Assembly: GCA_947652605.1 (NCBI GenBank)
Contig: OX393577.1
Coordinates: forward strand, 47,157,494 to 47,221,493
Reading direction: 5' to 3'
DNA length: 64,000 nucleotides
Origin: Elmis aenea
Lineage: Eukaryota; Arthropoda; Insecta; Coleoptera; Elmidae
Shown here: positions 24,401-39,400 of the stretch, piece after piece
How the letters are laid out: every line of letters begins with the position of its first letter
Numbering within the stretch: position 1 is the stretch's first letter
Notes under the pieces: model-generated
Database searches by the model: none
Told to the model about the DNA's origin: nothing
Seen by the model: the letters and a program-made list of their open reading frames with translations, nothing else
Translations under genes and position numbers: made by a program

Positions 24401-27400
24401 TGAGCAGAGCATTTATAGATCAATCAGTTACGTATGTTACATGTACATACATAGGTTATGCGCCTATGTACAATAGTTCAATAGTCAGCATTCTTATGAA
24501 TATTTACTTAAAAAATTGTGGCTCCATCTATATCCGAACTACGGCGATGTAGGTACATAATTCAGACCCATCCTGTACGTATTAAATATTTAATTTTGAA
24601 GTTAAGTTTTGTTTCTTAATGATAAATTGTTACTTATAAATCTTATAATAACAATATTTCTTAAAATAAAATTCCTTAAAAACAGGGCGCCATTTTAGGT
24701 ATTTGCCAAAGGCGCCAAAAACATTGCTACGGCTCTGGTCCCAAATTTAAAGATTGTCACGGATATCTCGCTTATAATTAAGAACTACATAGTGAGTTGA
24801 ATTAAGTCCCAAGTTTAAATATGCCCTTAATTCAAAATTATCTCAGAAAAAACTTTGAAAAAAATTGTTTTTGCTTTAACCTCTTCAGGGATACTGGCAC
24901 ATATGTGTACATTTATTTTTTTTTATAAGTCAGCCGCGGTAAAAAAAAATTTAATGAAAATTACTACAAGTAGGCAATCACTACAATATTTGCTAACAAA
25001 AAAAAAGAAGAAATATGGGCAAACAAACATGAATTGTCATATTACTGGTCACAATAAATAGCGTGGTACTGAAATTTGTTGACCGTTTTTCTATACTAAT
25101 AAATTTATTTTATTATTAACCGAAGATCTCTATAATTTCAGTTTAAAAAAGTTGAAAGATATGTAAAATATATTTAATTAACATAAACCATGTAAATTTT
25201 AGAGATTATTTACAATATTCATGCTCATTGACAAGACATTAGTAAACGTACACATCTGTGTACACTTATCAACACTGGTAGTAATTTTTTTCTAAACCTC
25301 GCATATTGTTATGTGCTACATATTGATTATCTTCTATATTGTATGTGCAACCAGTATTTTAAAAGAATGGAGGATATGGGTACAAAGCGTTATTTTTGTC
25401 TAATTTGTTATATATGCGAGAAATGCAATGAACCTGTGCCCTGAATGTATGAAGTCATTTAATTTATAACGTGCCCTTACCGCCCAATGGCCACAAATGC
25501 GTGCATTATTTTTCGCTTTTATTTTTTAAAATTTCTGTTTTAATTCATTGTTTTGAATGTATTTTCAATAAAAATTACGTTTTTAAAAATTAAAAGTCCT
25601 TTTTTGCAGCTTTTATTAATTCGTCCCTGAAGAGGTTAATATATTAATAAACCAAAAACACTTTTTCAAAGCAACTTTTTATTAATTAAACTTATTTAGC
25701 TTTTTGTAAAAAAGAACGTTGAATCACAAACTTTATTTCTTTTTTATTCTTAAAATTTATAAATGCAATGGTATGGTAGACCATTAGTGGAACTTGAAAA
25801 CTAACAGAAAAAGTTTCTAAAATAATTAATTTTCAATAAATCAATATTGCCATAATTCAAAATATTAAAACTGCCAACAAATAGCTTTGCAGTAAATAAA
25901 CAATTTAAAATTGTTATTTTCCAAATTACATAATGATATCAATATATTACTACATTATAATGCAAAAATGGAATATGATACCCATGAAATAAAAAAGTTG
26001 ACGATCCAAAAGAGACAAAACTTTTAATGCAAAGGTAATTAAACCGTCATATAAGAAATAATATGCTGGTATAAGAATTTTTTACACACTTTTTTCACTA
26101 TTTAATAATATATTATAAGGTTTATAAAAATTATTTTTAAAAACAAGACAGATTGGTATGATGATAATAATCTCTGGGACACCCTGTATGGTATAGTGCA
26201 GTGATCTCCAAAGTGGAGTGTGCGAGAGAATTTCAGGGGTGCACGGGATAATTCGTAATAAATTAATATTTTTATTACCACAGCATAAATTAACAAATTT
26301 TAAAATAAAACTTTTGAAATTTTTCATTATGGGGTGCACGCTAATCCTACGACATTAAAGTAAGATTGCGTGACCAAAAAAGGTTAGAGACTGCTGGTAT
26401 AGTGTATGAAAAAAAAACTTTCAAAATTACATAAGTTACACATTACTCCCACTTGATTTAAAGTTAAAAAAACAAGAATTTATTTTAACTTGCTATGAAT
26501 TTGTTTTAAAAAAATAATAAAAATGGATTCTTATCAGTTCAACCCACTGACAGTGTTATAAAAAAATATTATTATATAAACTTATTTGTAACAAAGAGAG
26601 AAATGTATTTTTAAGCAAGTTTATTTGTAGCTAAAAAGCAAATTTCATGTTAAACACTGATCAAATCATACCAAAGACAAGAAAAACAAGTTACAAGTTA
26701 TAGATTTTTGCCATACCAGTTATATTATTTGCCAAAGATAGATTTAAGACATTAATGTTTAAAAAAAAGTGCATGCAAAATAAAATCTTTCAAGATAATA
26801 AACAAAAATACCCTTCCATCCACATTTAACACGTTCATCGCCAAGCCAATTTGAGAAAAAAACTTCCAGTCAAATTTGTACTTGTTCTTTAAATGCAGGT
26901 GTCAGCCATATACGTCTGACATGGTGCCTGAACAACTTAGTGGTGTCAGCCATAGACGTCTGACGTGGTGACCAACGTGTTAAATATTCAACACAAAATT
27001 ATACTCAAGCAAACAATTAGAAAGCATTTTCAGAGTTAAATAAAAGAAGAAAATGGTCGACAGCAGATGAAGCCTTACTTTCCTGAAAGCTAAAGGTACA
27101 TCCATGTACAGCTGCAATCAATTTTAATACATAAGCTAAATCTAAGTCTATTTTGTTTTAAAATATGCAATAAAAATTATTTAAAAAGTACGTATTGACG
27201 AAAAGCAAACAAATTCTTATGCAGCTGTAAATTGACTGACCACTACACCAGCATAGAGAAAAACAGTGCACCACTATTTATATTAATAATAAACGGTTTA
27301 ACGGATACTAACCACCACGCATAGCATAATCTAGTATGTCTTTAAGCTCCCTCCAGTCTACTTCCATATCTTCCCCAGCTAATTTTAAAAAGAACTCTTT

Positions 27401-30400
27401 AACTTTATCAGTTTCTTGAGATTCTTCAACAGTTTCTTTATGTTCAGCTATCTGCAGGCAAAACATTATGCATCAATTATAAGTAATTAGTTTTTGCGCA
27501 ATAATAAAATAACTTACTGTTTTGTTTCATCCATATCATGCAACATGCAACTTGCAAGCAAGAATCACTTTAAACACAAAATTAGTAAGCTGTAAACACA
27601 CATGTACGCCATTGAAAAAAAATACATCACAGTGGTTAGATCACTAGCATGCTTTACTGTAAGAAGTCAGTTTGAAAGTTTGATATCATCACAAACAACA
27701 TTTTACTATACATAATATACATAACGTGGTTCAAAAACATTTGGCTTTTAACTTTTTTATTTGCTTACCTATTTGTTTCTTTTTTGTTTTTTCCAAAACA
27801 CCTAAAAATATTGCTTCAAATTGAGCTGCAACATACATACAATATTTCCAGCAAAGGTATCTCACATAGAAAAGTATTGTATTGTAGCGTAAGCAAAGTT
27901 AAGTATACAAATATCAAATGCTAGCGTTCGCATAAGCAAAGTAGTGGAATTGCCTTGCAAGCCGCGTTGCAAGACCTTGCAAACTCCAAGCTTCTTGCAA
28001 TATCCCATAACAAGAACCAATCACAGCGATCTACGGATTAACCCTGCGTATGCGCAATGTGAATCGCCATTAGTGTACAAGTAGCTGGCGCTGCCACTAT
28101 AATACCTCTATGTGAACGCTACTCTTGCAATACAATACAATACAATACAATGCAATGCAATACTTTTGTATGTGAACGCAGCTTTTGTATAAGAGTATAA
28201 GAGATACAGATTTGCTTAAATTAGTTGAATTATTCTTAAGCATAAAAGAAGATACAATCTATTTTTAAAAGTACATTTTTTCGTACTTCAGAAGTTATAG
28301 CAAAAAATATGAAACTGTTGAATATTTTTGTCTAATAACTTTTTGCCTTAATCATTAGATCAATTTTATTTGTACTTTTTTTGTAGAATATAATATTATT
28401 TTAGATTTTTTATCACTTTCCATATTTGAAATATTACTCCAAATTTAATTTTTCTTATGGGCCGTTAAGTTGTGTTTGAAATAGTTGATTGTAATTTTTT
28501 CTCCTCTTTTTAATGGCATACCATTTGTCATCTCTATTCAATTAAATAACTTAAAAAATCAAGAAACAATATTTTAACAATAACAAAGTAATCACTTATC
28601 AAGGTATCTATGAAACAAGAAACAAAAAACAACTATTTAAATGTCATATGACAGTATCATTTGTCTGTGGTATCATTTATTAGAACTTTTTAACATTGTT
28701 GTGTAATTTGATAGTTTTTGTAGTAATTATAGTCACCGCTACATTTACAAATAATAAAAAATTTAACATGTTAAGATGCTACTTTCTTTGCCATTATTTG
28801 TTAACCTAGCCATAATTATAACAAAAATTGCTACAATGACTATTGAATTACACAACAATATTATATAATTATAACAAATGATATTGCAGGCAAACGATAC
28901 TGTCATTTGACATTTAATTCGTTGTTCTTTGTTTTTATTTTCATAGATAGCTTGATAAGTGATTGGTAAAATACGATTTTTCTTGTTTTTCTGAATTACT
29001 TATTTAAATAGTAATGGCATGTGATATCTCATTAGGAAGAGGGAAAAATACACATTTAAATATTTCAAAGGCAACCTGATAAATATTAAATTAAGGGTAA
29101 TATTTCAAAAATGGAACGTGATTTAAAAAATCTATAATAGTTACATTTTACATAAAAACAAAATTGATCTAACGATTAAGACAAGAAAGTTATTAGAGAA
29201 AAAAGAAATTCCACATTTTCATATATTTTTCGCTATTAACATCGGAAGTACGAGGAATTTTGTACTTTTAAAAATTGATTGTAGCTCCTCTCATACTTGA
29301 GAATAATTCATCCAATTTAAAAAAACTTGTATATATTATAATAAGCGAGATCCCCGTGCTGTAATCGGGGACACCCTTTTTATAACTTTTCTCTAAATTA
29401 ATCGAATCTCTATAACTTATATTAGGCAGAATCCTTCGTGGCCCAAATCAAGTGGTAAATTCTGTTGGATGGCAAAAGCAGGCATTTATATCTCTGTTAA
29501 AACCCTGTAATTGAGACCAAGGTACAGAGGCATTGTTGATAAATAAATTTTTTAACCATGCACAACTCAAAACTCCTAACTGACAAACCGTAAAACAATT
29601 TTACCGATTTTAAAACATCTAGTTAACATTACCGTGTAACAAACATTCAAAGAGACTTCCTACATATAAGCATTATAAAGTCCTTACCCTTGTGTCGACT
29701 TCTCCCAATCCGACTTCTTCATCATTTTCTCTGAAAATAGTTAACAGTTATAGAGAACTCTGATACTGAATTCAGCCAGGAAATTAATGTTGCTGTTGAC
29801 ATGTTAAAATAACTGTAATTTACTTAACCAATTTACTTTTATTTTTCCAGTTTTATTTAATAAGTACACTGTACCAACACCTATAAAACTCTTATTTTAT
29901 TCTGAAATTAATATGACTTTCAAAAGACTAAGGTAGGGCAAATTTAATCGAGTAACATACGAAGTACTCTACCAAAAAAAAGTTTTGCAACAAATTTTTA
30001 TAATTGGTTAGTCAATAAAACACTAATTTACATGAATAAAAGTCATGCATTACTTGATATTGAAGGAAATATACATTATTAGTAACGAGATTTATCATAT
30101 ATAAATAACATGATAATAAAACATGAACAAGAACCCTGATAAGTACAGAAATAGGAAACTACACATATTACTCGTTATAAGTCATTTTGGGTGATATCTG
30201 TTTTAAAGTAAAATTTTGGTCAACCGTAGTGATATAAAATTTAATAAAAAGGTTTTTTTAAATATTTAAACAACCTTGTTTTAAAACACAACCAGAATTT
30301 TTGCTGAGCATAGTTATTGCAAGAAATTTGTGCTTGAAGCAACTTCCCCAGTGCAAATTTAATCAAATGTAACTGAATTACTTCATTAAATATTGTGCAT

Positions 30401-33400
30401 TTATCAGTTTAAAATAAAATTTAACACTTCAGATTTCTCGTCCCTGGATTTCACTCCATTTTCTAAAAACCAATTGCCCAACCCTGTCTGCAGTAGCTAA
30501 ATTTTAAAAGCTGTGCAAAATATTGTGAGTTATGTGATAAATATATTCAGTCGCATATACTATGTTAATTATATAATTATACAAGACTTACTTTACCAAG
30601 ACAATTACTTCTAAAACTGCATTCCAATTTGCAAAAACAACTCTCTACATTCTCTAGAAAATACAGGATATTAATTAGAATTGCTAAGACATTTACCAAA
30701 ATGCAGTTTTTACCAAACAAAGTAAGTAATCTATAATTATTACTTTAATAGTTAAGTTTTGAAAAGGTGCTTTGGTGCAGTTTATACAAAAAAAAAACAT
30801 TCACAAGATATCTTAGTTAATAGTTAGTTAATACACTAAAATTACGTTAAATTCTTAATTATACCTAAATCTATGAGTTAAAAAATCTCAAGATATGCGT
30901 CTGTATGTCGTGCACAAACTGTTTTCAATATAATACTTTTCATGCAAATATATGTCATCTTAGCTCTTAACTTTAATTAATGGACAAGTTATTAATGAAG
31001 TTTGTAAATGCTAAAAATGCAAACTGTGTTCTTTTGAAATACTATAAGGATTTAAAATCAGCTTTAAATATTAATTAGGCAAAATATAGCCTCATGTCAA
31101 CAAGAAAACTAATAGATAACTCTGGAGAGCTCAATATTACAGCACCATAAATGAAACTTGAATATATTATTTTAAAATATAAACTAAAAATTTTTAATGT
31201 CCTAAGCAAAATTCTGATAACCTCTAATTTCTTAACTTTGGGAGTTAGGCATTTGGAGTTTAATCACACATACCATTGGAAGCTTATAAGCTCTTTTTAA
31301 ATACATAATTGGATTTTACTTGCATTAATAGCAATATTTCATTGCGTAATAATTTTTTAAAACTATTTTTGTTATTTTTATTTACATAACACTTAAACTA
31401 ATTTTTTCTTTCTTGCTAAAAACCTATTTTGTAAAAATAGCGTAGCATATCATGACTTATGAAATTGAAATATCTTTTAAATGAATTGTTTTAAAATGTT
31501 CATTGATGAATAAAACAATATATTTTTAATTATAAATTATGTTACAGTCTGTTTCAAATTGTAAATCCCAATAATATATTTGAAAAGAGCTTGTGTACCT
31601 CAATTTATTTTTTAATCAACTCTAAAGTCCTTTGTCTTAAAAGAAAAAAGTTTTCCAAGAAACAATAAGAGAATTTTCATTGTTGAATGAACATGTTTTT
31701 AAAAAATACAGTTACATTCAACGCCGAAATGCTAGCCATTTAAAATGATTAAAGATTTAGGAGTATATTCTTTATATGAATAGCATGTTTTAACAATAGA
31801 TTACTTATTTAAAAAAATATTTTGATCAATTTCTTTAGATATTATTAATTCTAAAAATATTATTTTTGCAATAAAATATGTGAAAAAACTAAACACAAGA
31901 TTAATGAGTATGACTTGGAATCAACATCTTTAGTAATTATTTGTAACATTAAAACATTTTTTACAGGTATTTACATTTAAGCTACTGAACATTGTAACAA
32001 TTTTATATCTCTTCTACCTCCGATATGAATAGACATAATAATATTTTTGCAAAGGGTGTCAAGAGCAGATAAAAAATAGAAAATAAAAGATTTAAAAATA
32101 TTTTGCCCAAAAAGAAAGAAAGAAATAAGGGAACTCCTTACTCTGTTAGACACTTCAGGAGCATTGCTTTTTATAAAAGCAATTCTGGGTTAAAAGCTAT
32201 TGCAGTTAGGCCTTGTATAGGATTACTTGCTTAAAAGCACAACACAGAAATTTTGAAAATGAAAAAATATTTTTCCATTGCACTGTTAATTGATTTATTT
32301 CAACGAATTCACTTTTACAAAGTGAAATCAAGTTTGTTTTAAAAAATCGTAACCAGTTTTCTTTGAAACCACTCACAAATATTTCAGTAATTTGTATACA
32401 GGGTGTCCCAAATTCAAGTAAATGCATGAGGATCTCGCTTATCTTAAGAGCTACGAGGTCGGTTAAGTTAGGGCAAAGTTGAGAAATTAGATGCTCAACA
32501 AATATCTCCAAAGAAAATTTTCATAGCTGTCTTAGTTCAAAAGTTATTCAAGAAAAACTGAAAAAATTGATTTTCGTGTTTTTGCCCTATTTCCTACACT
32601 TTTTAAGATATCGACAATCTGGAAGCACTTTTCCACGGCAACTTCTTACGCTTTATATTTAGAGATAACAAAGAATTTCCAACAACGTTTCGTCTCTTCA
32701 GAAACATCAACTTCATTTTTTTTAAATAGGCGAAAAACTTTTAATCTTATAGTCGGATAGCATTTTGTCTTCTGATTTCAATGATATATGACACTTTATG
32801 TCTAAAATGATATTTTACAACAAAAATTTGAGAAAAACTCATTTTGTTCAATTTTTGAATCAAATGATCTTGTACAAAAAAAGCAAAATAAAAAACAAAA
32901 AACAATTGTTTTGTTTTTTTGTTCTGTTAAAACTGTCACTTTGACATTAAGATGATCGTGATTAATTGTATAATTTGCAACCATCAGCTAGAAATTCTTA
33001 GATATTTGTGCTTTTGTTCGCAATTTTTATTTTCACTATGTTCTTGTAATACATTTTTAATTTATTTATTTATTCTCTATGCCTTCGTGTATTGCGGAGT
33101 ATTGTTAAAATAATTTTCGTCAATTATGGAAAATAAAAGGTGTTACAAATATGATATTGTAATTGATTTTAATGAAGTATTGAATAAACTGTTGAAAATT
33201 AAAAAGTATGCCATGAGAAAACAAAATTTTGTGTATATTATAACATTTCTCGAATTCTTTAATAAGTCTTGATTGTCATATTTAATTAAAAAAAGCACAA
33301 ATTCAAAGAATTTGTAGCTGGTTGCAAACCATACAATTAATCACGATCATATTAATGTCAAAGTGACAGTTTTAACAGAACAAAAAAATTGTTTTGTTTT

Positions 33401-36400
33401 TTATTTTGCTTTTTTTTGTACAAGATCATTTGATTCAAAAATTGAACTAAATGAGTTTTTCTCAAATTGTTGTGGTAAAATATCATTTTAGATATAATGT
33501 GTCATATATCATTGAAATCAGAAGATAAAATACTATCCGACTATAAGATTAAAATTTTTTGGCCGCATTTAAAAAAATTAAGTTGATGGTTCTGAAGAGA
33601 CGAAACGTTGTTGGAAATTCTTTGTTATCTCTAAATATAAAGCGTAAGATGTGCTTCCAGATTGTCGATATCTTAAAAAATGTAGGAAAAAGGGCAAAAA
33701 AACGAAAATCAATTTTTTCAGTTTTTCTTGAATAACTTTTGAACTAAAACAGCTATGAAAATTTTCTTTGCAGATATTTGTTGAGCATCTAATTTCGCAA
33801 CTTTGCCCTAATTTAACCGACCTCGTAGCTCTTACGATAAGCGAGATCCCCATGCATTTACTCGAATTTGGGACACGCTATTTCCAATTATTTTAAACCC
33901 AAAAATATTTCATAAAATTATTTTACTGTTAAAAAAATGCTGTGTTGAAAGATGCTTTTATAAAAAGAAGTGTAAAATTTGTACAAAATTGCAATGAAAA
34001 AAATGTAATTAATATTTAAAACCATAATTGCCATCAGACTGGTTGCTATTATTTTGATTATTTGGATAACTTGGGTAACTTGGATAACTGGGGTAACTGG
34101 GATTATTGGGATTGCTAGGCGTATTAGGATTACTCGCATTACCACCAGGGTAACTAGGATAACTAGGATAGCTAGGGTTGCTACTAGGGTAACCCGGACT
34201 ACTCGGATATCCTCCAGGATGGGGATAACTACCAGGAGGGCTGCTATAACTTGGATAACTGACTTGGCTCGGAGAACTATAGTTACTGGAGTAATTAACC
34301 TGGTTACTGTAAGGGTTACTATAACCTCCCTGATTGCTGCTGTAGGGGTTACTGTAACCAGGTTGATTACTACCACGATTGTAACCAGAATTATATCCGT
34401 ACTCCATAATATTCTTGTGTTCAGAGAAGACCCTGAGTAGAAATTCGCCCTCATCGTTTGGATCAAACGTGGATGGTACAATGCAATATGTTCCTGGTGG
34501 TAACTTAAACCGACAGCTGGCCTCTCTTAAGTTAATAAATGACGGGGATCGTGCGACAGAAGAATTATATTTAAAAAAGTTTAAGTCCAGTGGTTTTGGC
34601 ACTCGATCTGGGTACTCCAACTACAAAAAAAAAAAAGAATGACAATAATATTTACATATAAAATATAATAACGAAATGTTACGCTGTTAACATTGCGATC
34701 TAGTAATCAGCAAGACATACAAATTCGCTCAAATCAAATAAACTGTTCTTCCCAGTTACTCAAAGATGCTTTCATTTTTTTTTTCTATGGGTCAATCTAA
34801 ACAGATGAATCTTCCTTAGGTGTAAGCACATTTTGCTGTGGTTACCATTGTTGCTCTTGAGATTATGATTATTATTAAAAAAGGTAACCAAAGTAAAATT
34901 TGTTTACACCTAAGGAAGATTCATCTGTTTAGATTGACCCATGGCAAGTTAAATACGGGCAAAAAATTAAAACACTGAATTTTTTAAATCTTAAATATCT
35001 TGTTGCATACTAATAAGTTTTATTATCAGTTTTTCTTTTATTACTTTTTACCTCACTAAAAATGTACTTATAATCACACTACATTTCTTCTTTTTTTTTT
35101 TGTTTCATGACACTAGTTCTTAAAACTGTTTATAATAATTTTAATTTTGAGATACACTATAAAATAAATATGCAAACACAAACATTTTGAAAGGATGAAA
35201 CCTTTTTCTTTTACCAGTGTCAGAGCCAACTATACTACTTTTCATTTAAAAAGTGCAACTTTAACATTCATCTCAGAATTCAGACAAATGTTGAAAGGAT
35301 TGAACGTGTCACAATTTTACACAAACTTAAATTAACTACAATATTTTCCTAAAAACATTTTTTCTAATACCAACAGCGATCGTGATATTGAACATTTAAA
35401 ACATTTGCTTATTTCAGTTGTTTGTCTGTATCTAGCAAGACATGCATTTTTTTTCAAACAGTCTAATTTAACGGACTTTGTATCTCTTACTGTTCACTAG
35501 ATCCAACGATGGCCCACCTATTTGACTCATCCTGTATACATAAATATGTTAAAGTGTATACAATTTTGTGCTAATTATCATTGCTATTCTGTAAACTTGC
35601 TTTACTAAATTATTTATTATTTAAAATATGATAATATAAACTTAACAATATACAGTGTATACAAAAACTTTGTGGTCATTTTCTACACAACATTAAAAAT
35701 TAAATTGATTTGAAATTTTCTAAGGAATTTGTTTTGACTACGTGAAATATCATTATTTTTTTTACACCTGTTCATGTCAATATTTTCACAATAACTGAAA
35801 AACTCAAAAACGATTGATTTTAGTTACATAAAACTTAATATTTTTGAAATCAAATTTAATTTTGCACCTAAGAAATATAAAATAAACAGAGTTTATCTAA
35901 GAAAACAAAATTACGTATCAGTGCACAAAAACAAAACTCTCTGTACATTTGAAAATAATTTAATGTTGTGTAGTAAATGACCACAAACAACTTTTGTTCA
36001 AAACTTTTTTTTTGTAATGTTATCACAAGACGAGATATTGACTTGTTACGTTAATTTTTGTACACTGTATATTTATTTTTGGTTATTTGTTTGAAGACTG
36101 ATTTGGATTTTATGCCACATAACCAGTGCAGGGATTGTCTTACACAAAATTTTGCGTTTGGGTCCCATTTATTAATAACAACATTTTTCAGGGTTAAATA
36201 AATTTCAAAGACTACTAATGTAAATTAATTAATACCGTACGCTTTTAAAACAAAATTGTTCTTTTGCGATTTTCTTAAAAATGTTGTTACGCAAGGGTAT
36301 AACAGTTTTAGTGCGTTAAAAAGAGAAAATGTCTTTCAAACTGTATAAAAAAATATGTATGGTGCCATTTATAAAAAACAAATATGGTGCCGTAACACCT

Positions 36401-39400
36401 AAAAAAACAAAAGAAAACAAATATTTGACATGACAATATTTTGGGAAATACTATATCAAACAACTTTGATTTGAAACTTTTTTTGATAATTCTTTCCAAT
36501 AACAAAATAAGTAGGGGTGTCATAAGTGATGCCTCACCCTGTACATATACAGGGTGGTCCACATAGAAGCGCCACTATTGGGATCTCATAAACAGTAAGA
36601 GCTACAAAGAAGTTTAAATTAGACAAACTGATCCCCTTTGTGAGACCTACTCAGTGATGCCTTAATATTAAAAAAAAAACATGGCACGCTATATAATCAA
36701 CAAAAATCAAAATGGGCATTTTTTTAAATCATTAATAACTCGGTTATACTTGATGGTGCAAAAATATTTTTTGGGAAAAGAAGTTGTAGATTTTTTTATA
36801 CACTGTAAAATGAAAACATTGATTTGTATCAATATTGTTTCAATGTATCAATATAATTTAAACTTCTTTGTAGCTCTTACTGTTTACGAGATCCCAATAG
36901 CAGCCCTTCTATGTGAACCACCAACCACCCTGTATATTAATGTTAATTTGGGAAAAATACAATTATGACATGTAGTCAATATACGTGTTTTTATAAAACC
37001 AACATAACTACAAGCAAATGATTTCTTAATCTAATAATAGCAAGATAAATTATAACTTAATGCTTTAATCAAAAATAATCACACTCAATATAAAATAATG
37101 CATTTTCTATGATTCTTTGTAACAATTAAACAAAAGAATAAATACATAGGACTCAATTAAAAAACAAAAATGGCCTTGATATCTCATAACAATGAAACCA
37201 TAACTAATGTATGTTTTATTGTGTAATAAATGAATACTAGATAAAATGTATTTAAAACATTTTCATATAGTTCACGGAAGAAAATTATTTGAGACTGTTA
37301 GCTGGTAAATCTAGTTTAATAATTAGTAACATAAATAATAAGACTTAAAAGTGCATTTGCTACTATTTTATAATTTTCTAAATACTGAAATTTCATGAAA
37401 TAATTTTTGAACATTTTGTAGTATTTCTAGGCGTCTACTAACAAATACTGTTATATGATTATTAACTTACATGGTAAATTGCAAAACCAATTGTTAATAA
37501 TTCTTCACCCATCACTCTCTTTTGTCTCCTATTTTTCTGCATAAGGGCAACAATCAAAGTACATTTGCCTTCATCATCACCATCGTCTACTTCAGTAAGA
37601 GTGATACGATACTGAGGATTATGCCAAAATGAATCTGAAAAAAATATTACCGTCGAAATAATTTTAAAATAAAATCTGTCACCTATTACACAATTAACAA
37701 TTTTTTTAAGTAACTATGCACACCTAAGAAGTTTCTGCAACCTCCTGCTGTGACACCACGGACCCATTCTCCTTCAAATACAGATGTTTCCCATCGTTTT
37801 TTGTGTCCTTCTGTGACTTCTTCTTCAGTAAGTGAGTCGGGATTCAAATTACAAATTTCCAAACGACTAAAATGATCTTGGAAGTCTTTGAACGACATCC
37901 AAAATTCACCATCTTTATCAAAAGTTAAACCCAGTTCTTCTTTTTCATGTTCTGGGATAAAACGCCATTCTGGTGACCTATAATTAAATCAAAATTTCTT
38001 AGTTTTCCCAAAAATACCTGCACAGTCCATAAAATTAATGTTTTTTGAAAAAGCATTTGTTAATTGTTTTAAAATGAAGAAAAAAAATTGAATTACTAAC
38101 TGATCACTCCATGCTCCATTCCATTCTGACTCATTTCCCCAAGGATTTCGTAACCTTAATAGAGGAATTTTTCCAACAGTATTTGGTGTTTGGATATCCA
38201 CATATTTAACTCGAGTTATGCTGTAGGCGTGGCCTTTAATCAATCCTACTGGTGTTTCTGCTTCTAATACATTTGGATCAGGCTAAAATACATTGATACT
38301 TAAAGAAATTGTTAAATAGTCTGCAAATAAGCATTAGTAAAAAAATAAACCAATAAAACAATTGAGTTAGAAGAATATGAAAATGTTAGAAATTTAAGTT
38401 GTTACTTTATTATTTAATTAAAAATAAAATTACATTCCCACATCGTGTCCCATAAATTATAATTACAGACAAATTACAAAAACCGCATTAGCAAATTACT
38501 GTCACACCTACTGCAATTCCCTCTGATATTTCACACGTTTAAACAATTTTATACTGACTAATAAATTACAATTTGAATTACATACAATTAGAACAACATG
38601 GAAAAACAGTTTAAATTGTTATCTAAGTTCAAGTGGCATCCTGTTAAAAAACAATAATGATAAACACACAATTTTTATTTTAGAATTGTTTGTTTAACTG
38701 TTGGACATTCTTAAAAATTCCCAAAACTAATCTGATTATCAGGTTTCATTATATTTTATCATACCCTGTAATTCATGTAACTAAATAGCTTTTAAAAGCA
38801 TTATAAAATGTTCAGTTAAAAGAATAATTATACCTTTATCTAGCAAAAAAATTTAAAAACTGAATGCAAAAAGATTACTCTTAATTTTTTTCCCACATTT
38901 TCAAGTACCTACACTGTTTTAGGATTATACAAATATCTTACCTCAATTGAACATCCCATAAGCGATCCTCTCTCATACGCTTTCATAATAATTTTAAAGA
39001 GATTTGGTGGAGTGGCATTCATTTCGTACATCTCTGTTACTCCTCCAGTAAAATCTTCCATTGCCTCACAAGTAGAACCACCCTTCAGAGCTTCATATGA
39101 TCCATGAAGTCTAAAGAATATAATTTAAATCTAATTTTTACTTTTTTTTTTTAAGTAAACAACTTAAAAGTATTATGGGATGGTACCATGAAATTTTAAA
39201 GTTTTAATTACTTTTGTACTGTAACTCAGTAATAGATACTCCTACTTGCTATCTACCAAATACATTTTCAAATAAAATTCTTAACTGTGCACGCAACTAC
39301 TATAATAAGCACTCACTTAGCATATGCCTTTTCCAATAGAGCACTCCAGAATTCATTATCTTCTGTTGAATGTAAAAATATCAACTGGCCCCTGTATGTT

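Noticed and set aside
32206..32511. 101-codon minus-strand frame near the calpain short-isoform exon
   Set aside because: It crosses the end of the family E palindrome and its right half mirrors another frame at 33578-33853.
34054..34642. Plus-strand frames of 128 and 75 codons and a second minus-strand frame of 187 codons
   Set aside because: They are shadows of the low-complexity calpain tail and its neighbouring exon. The chosen minus-strand frame continues domain III in phase.
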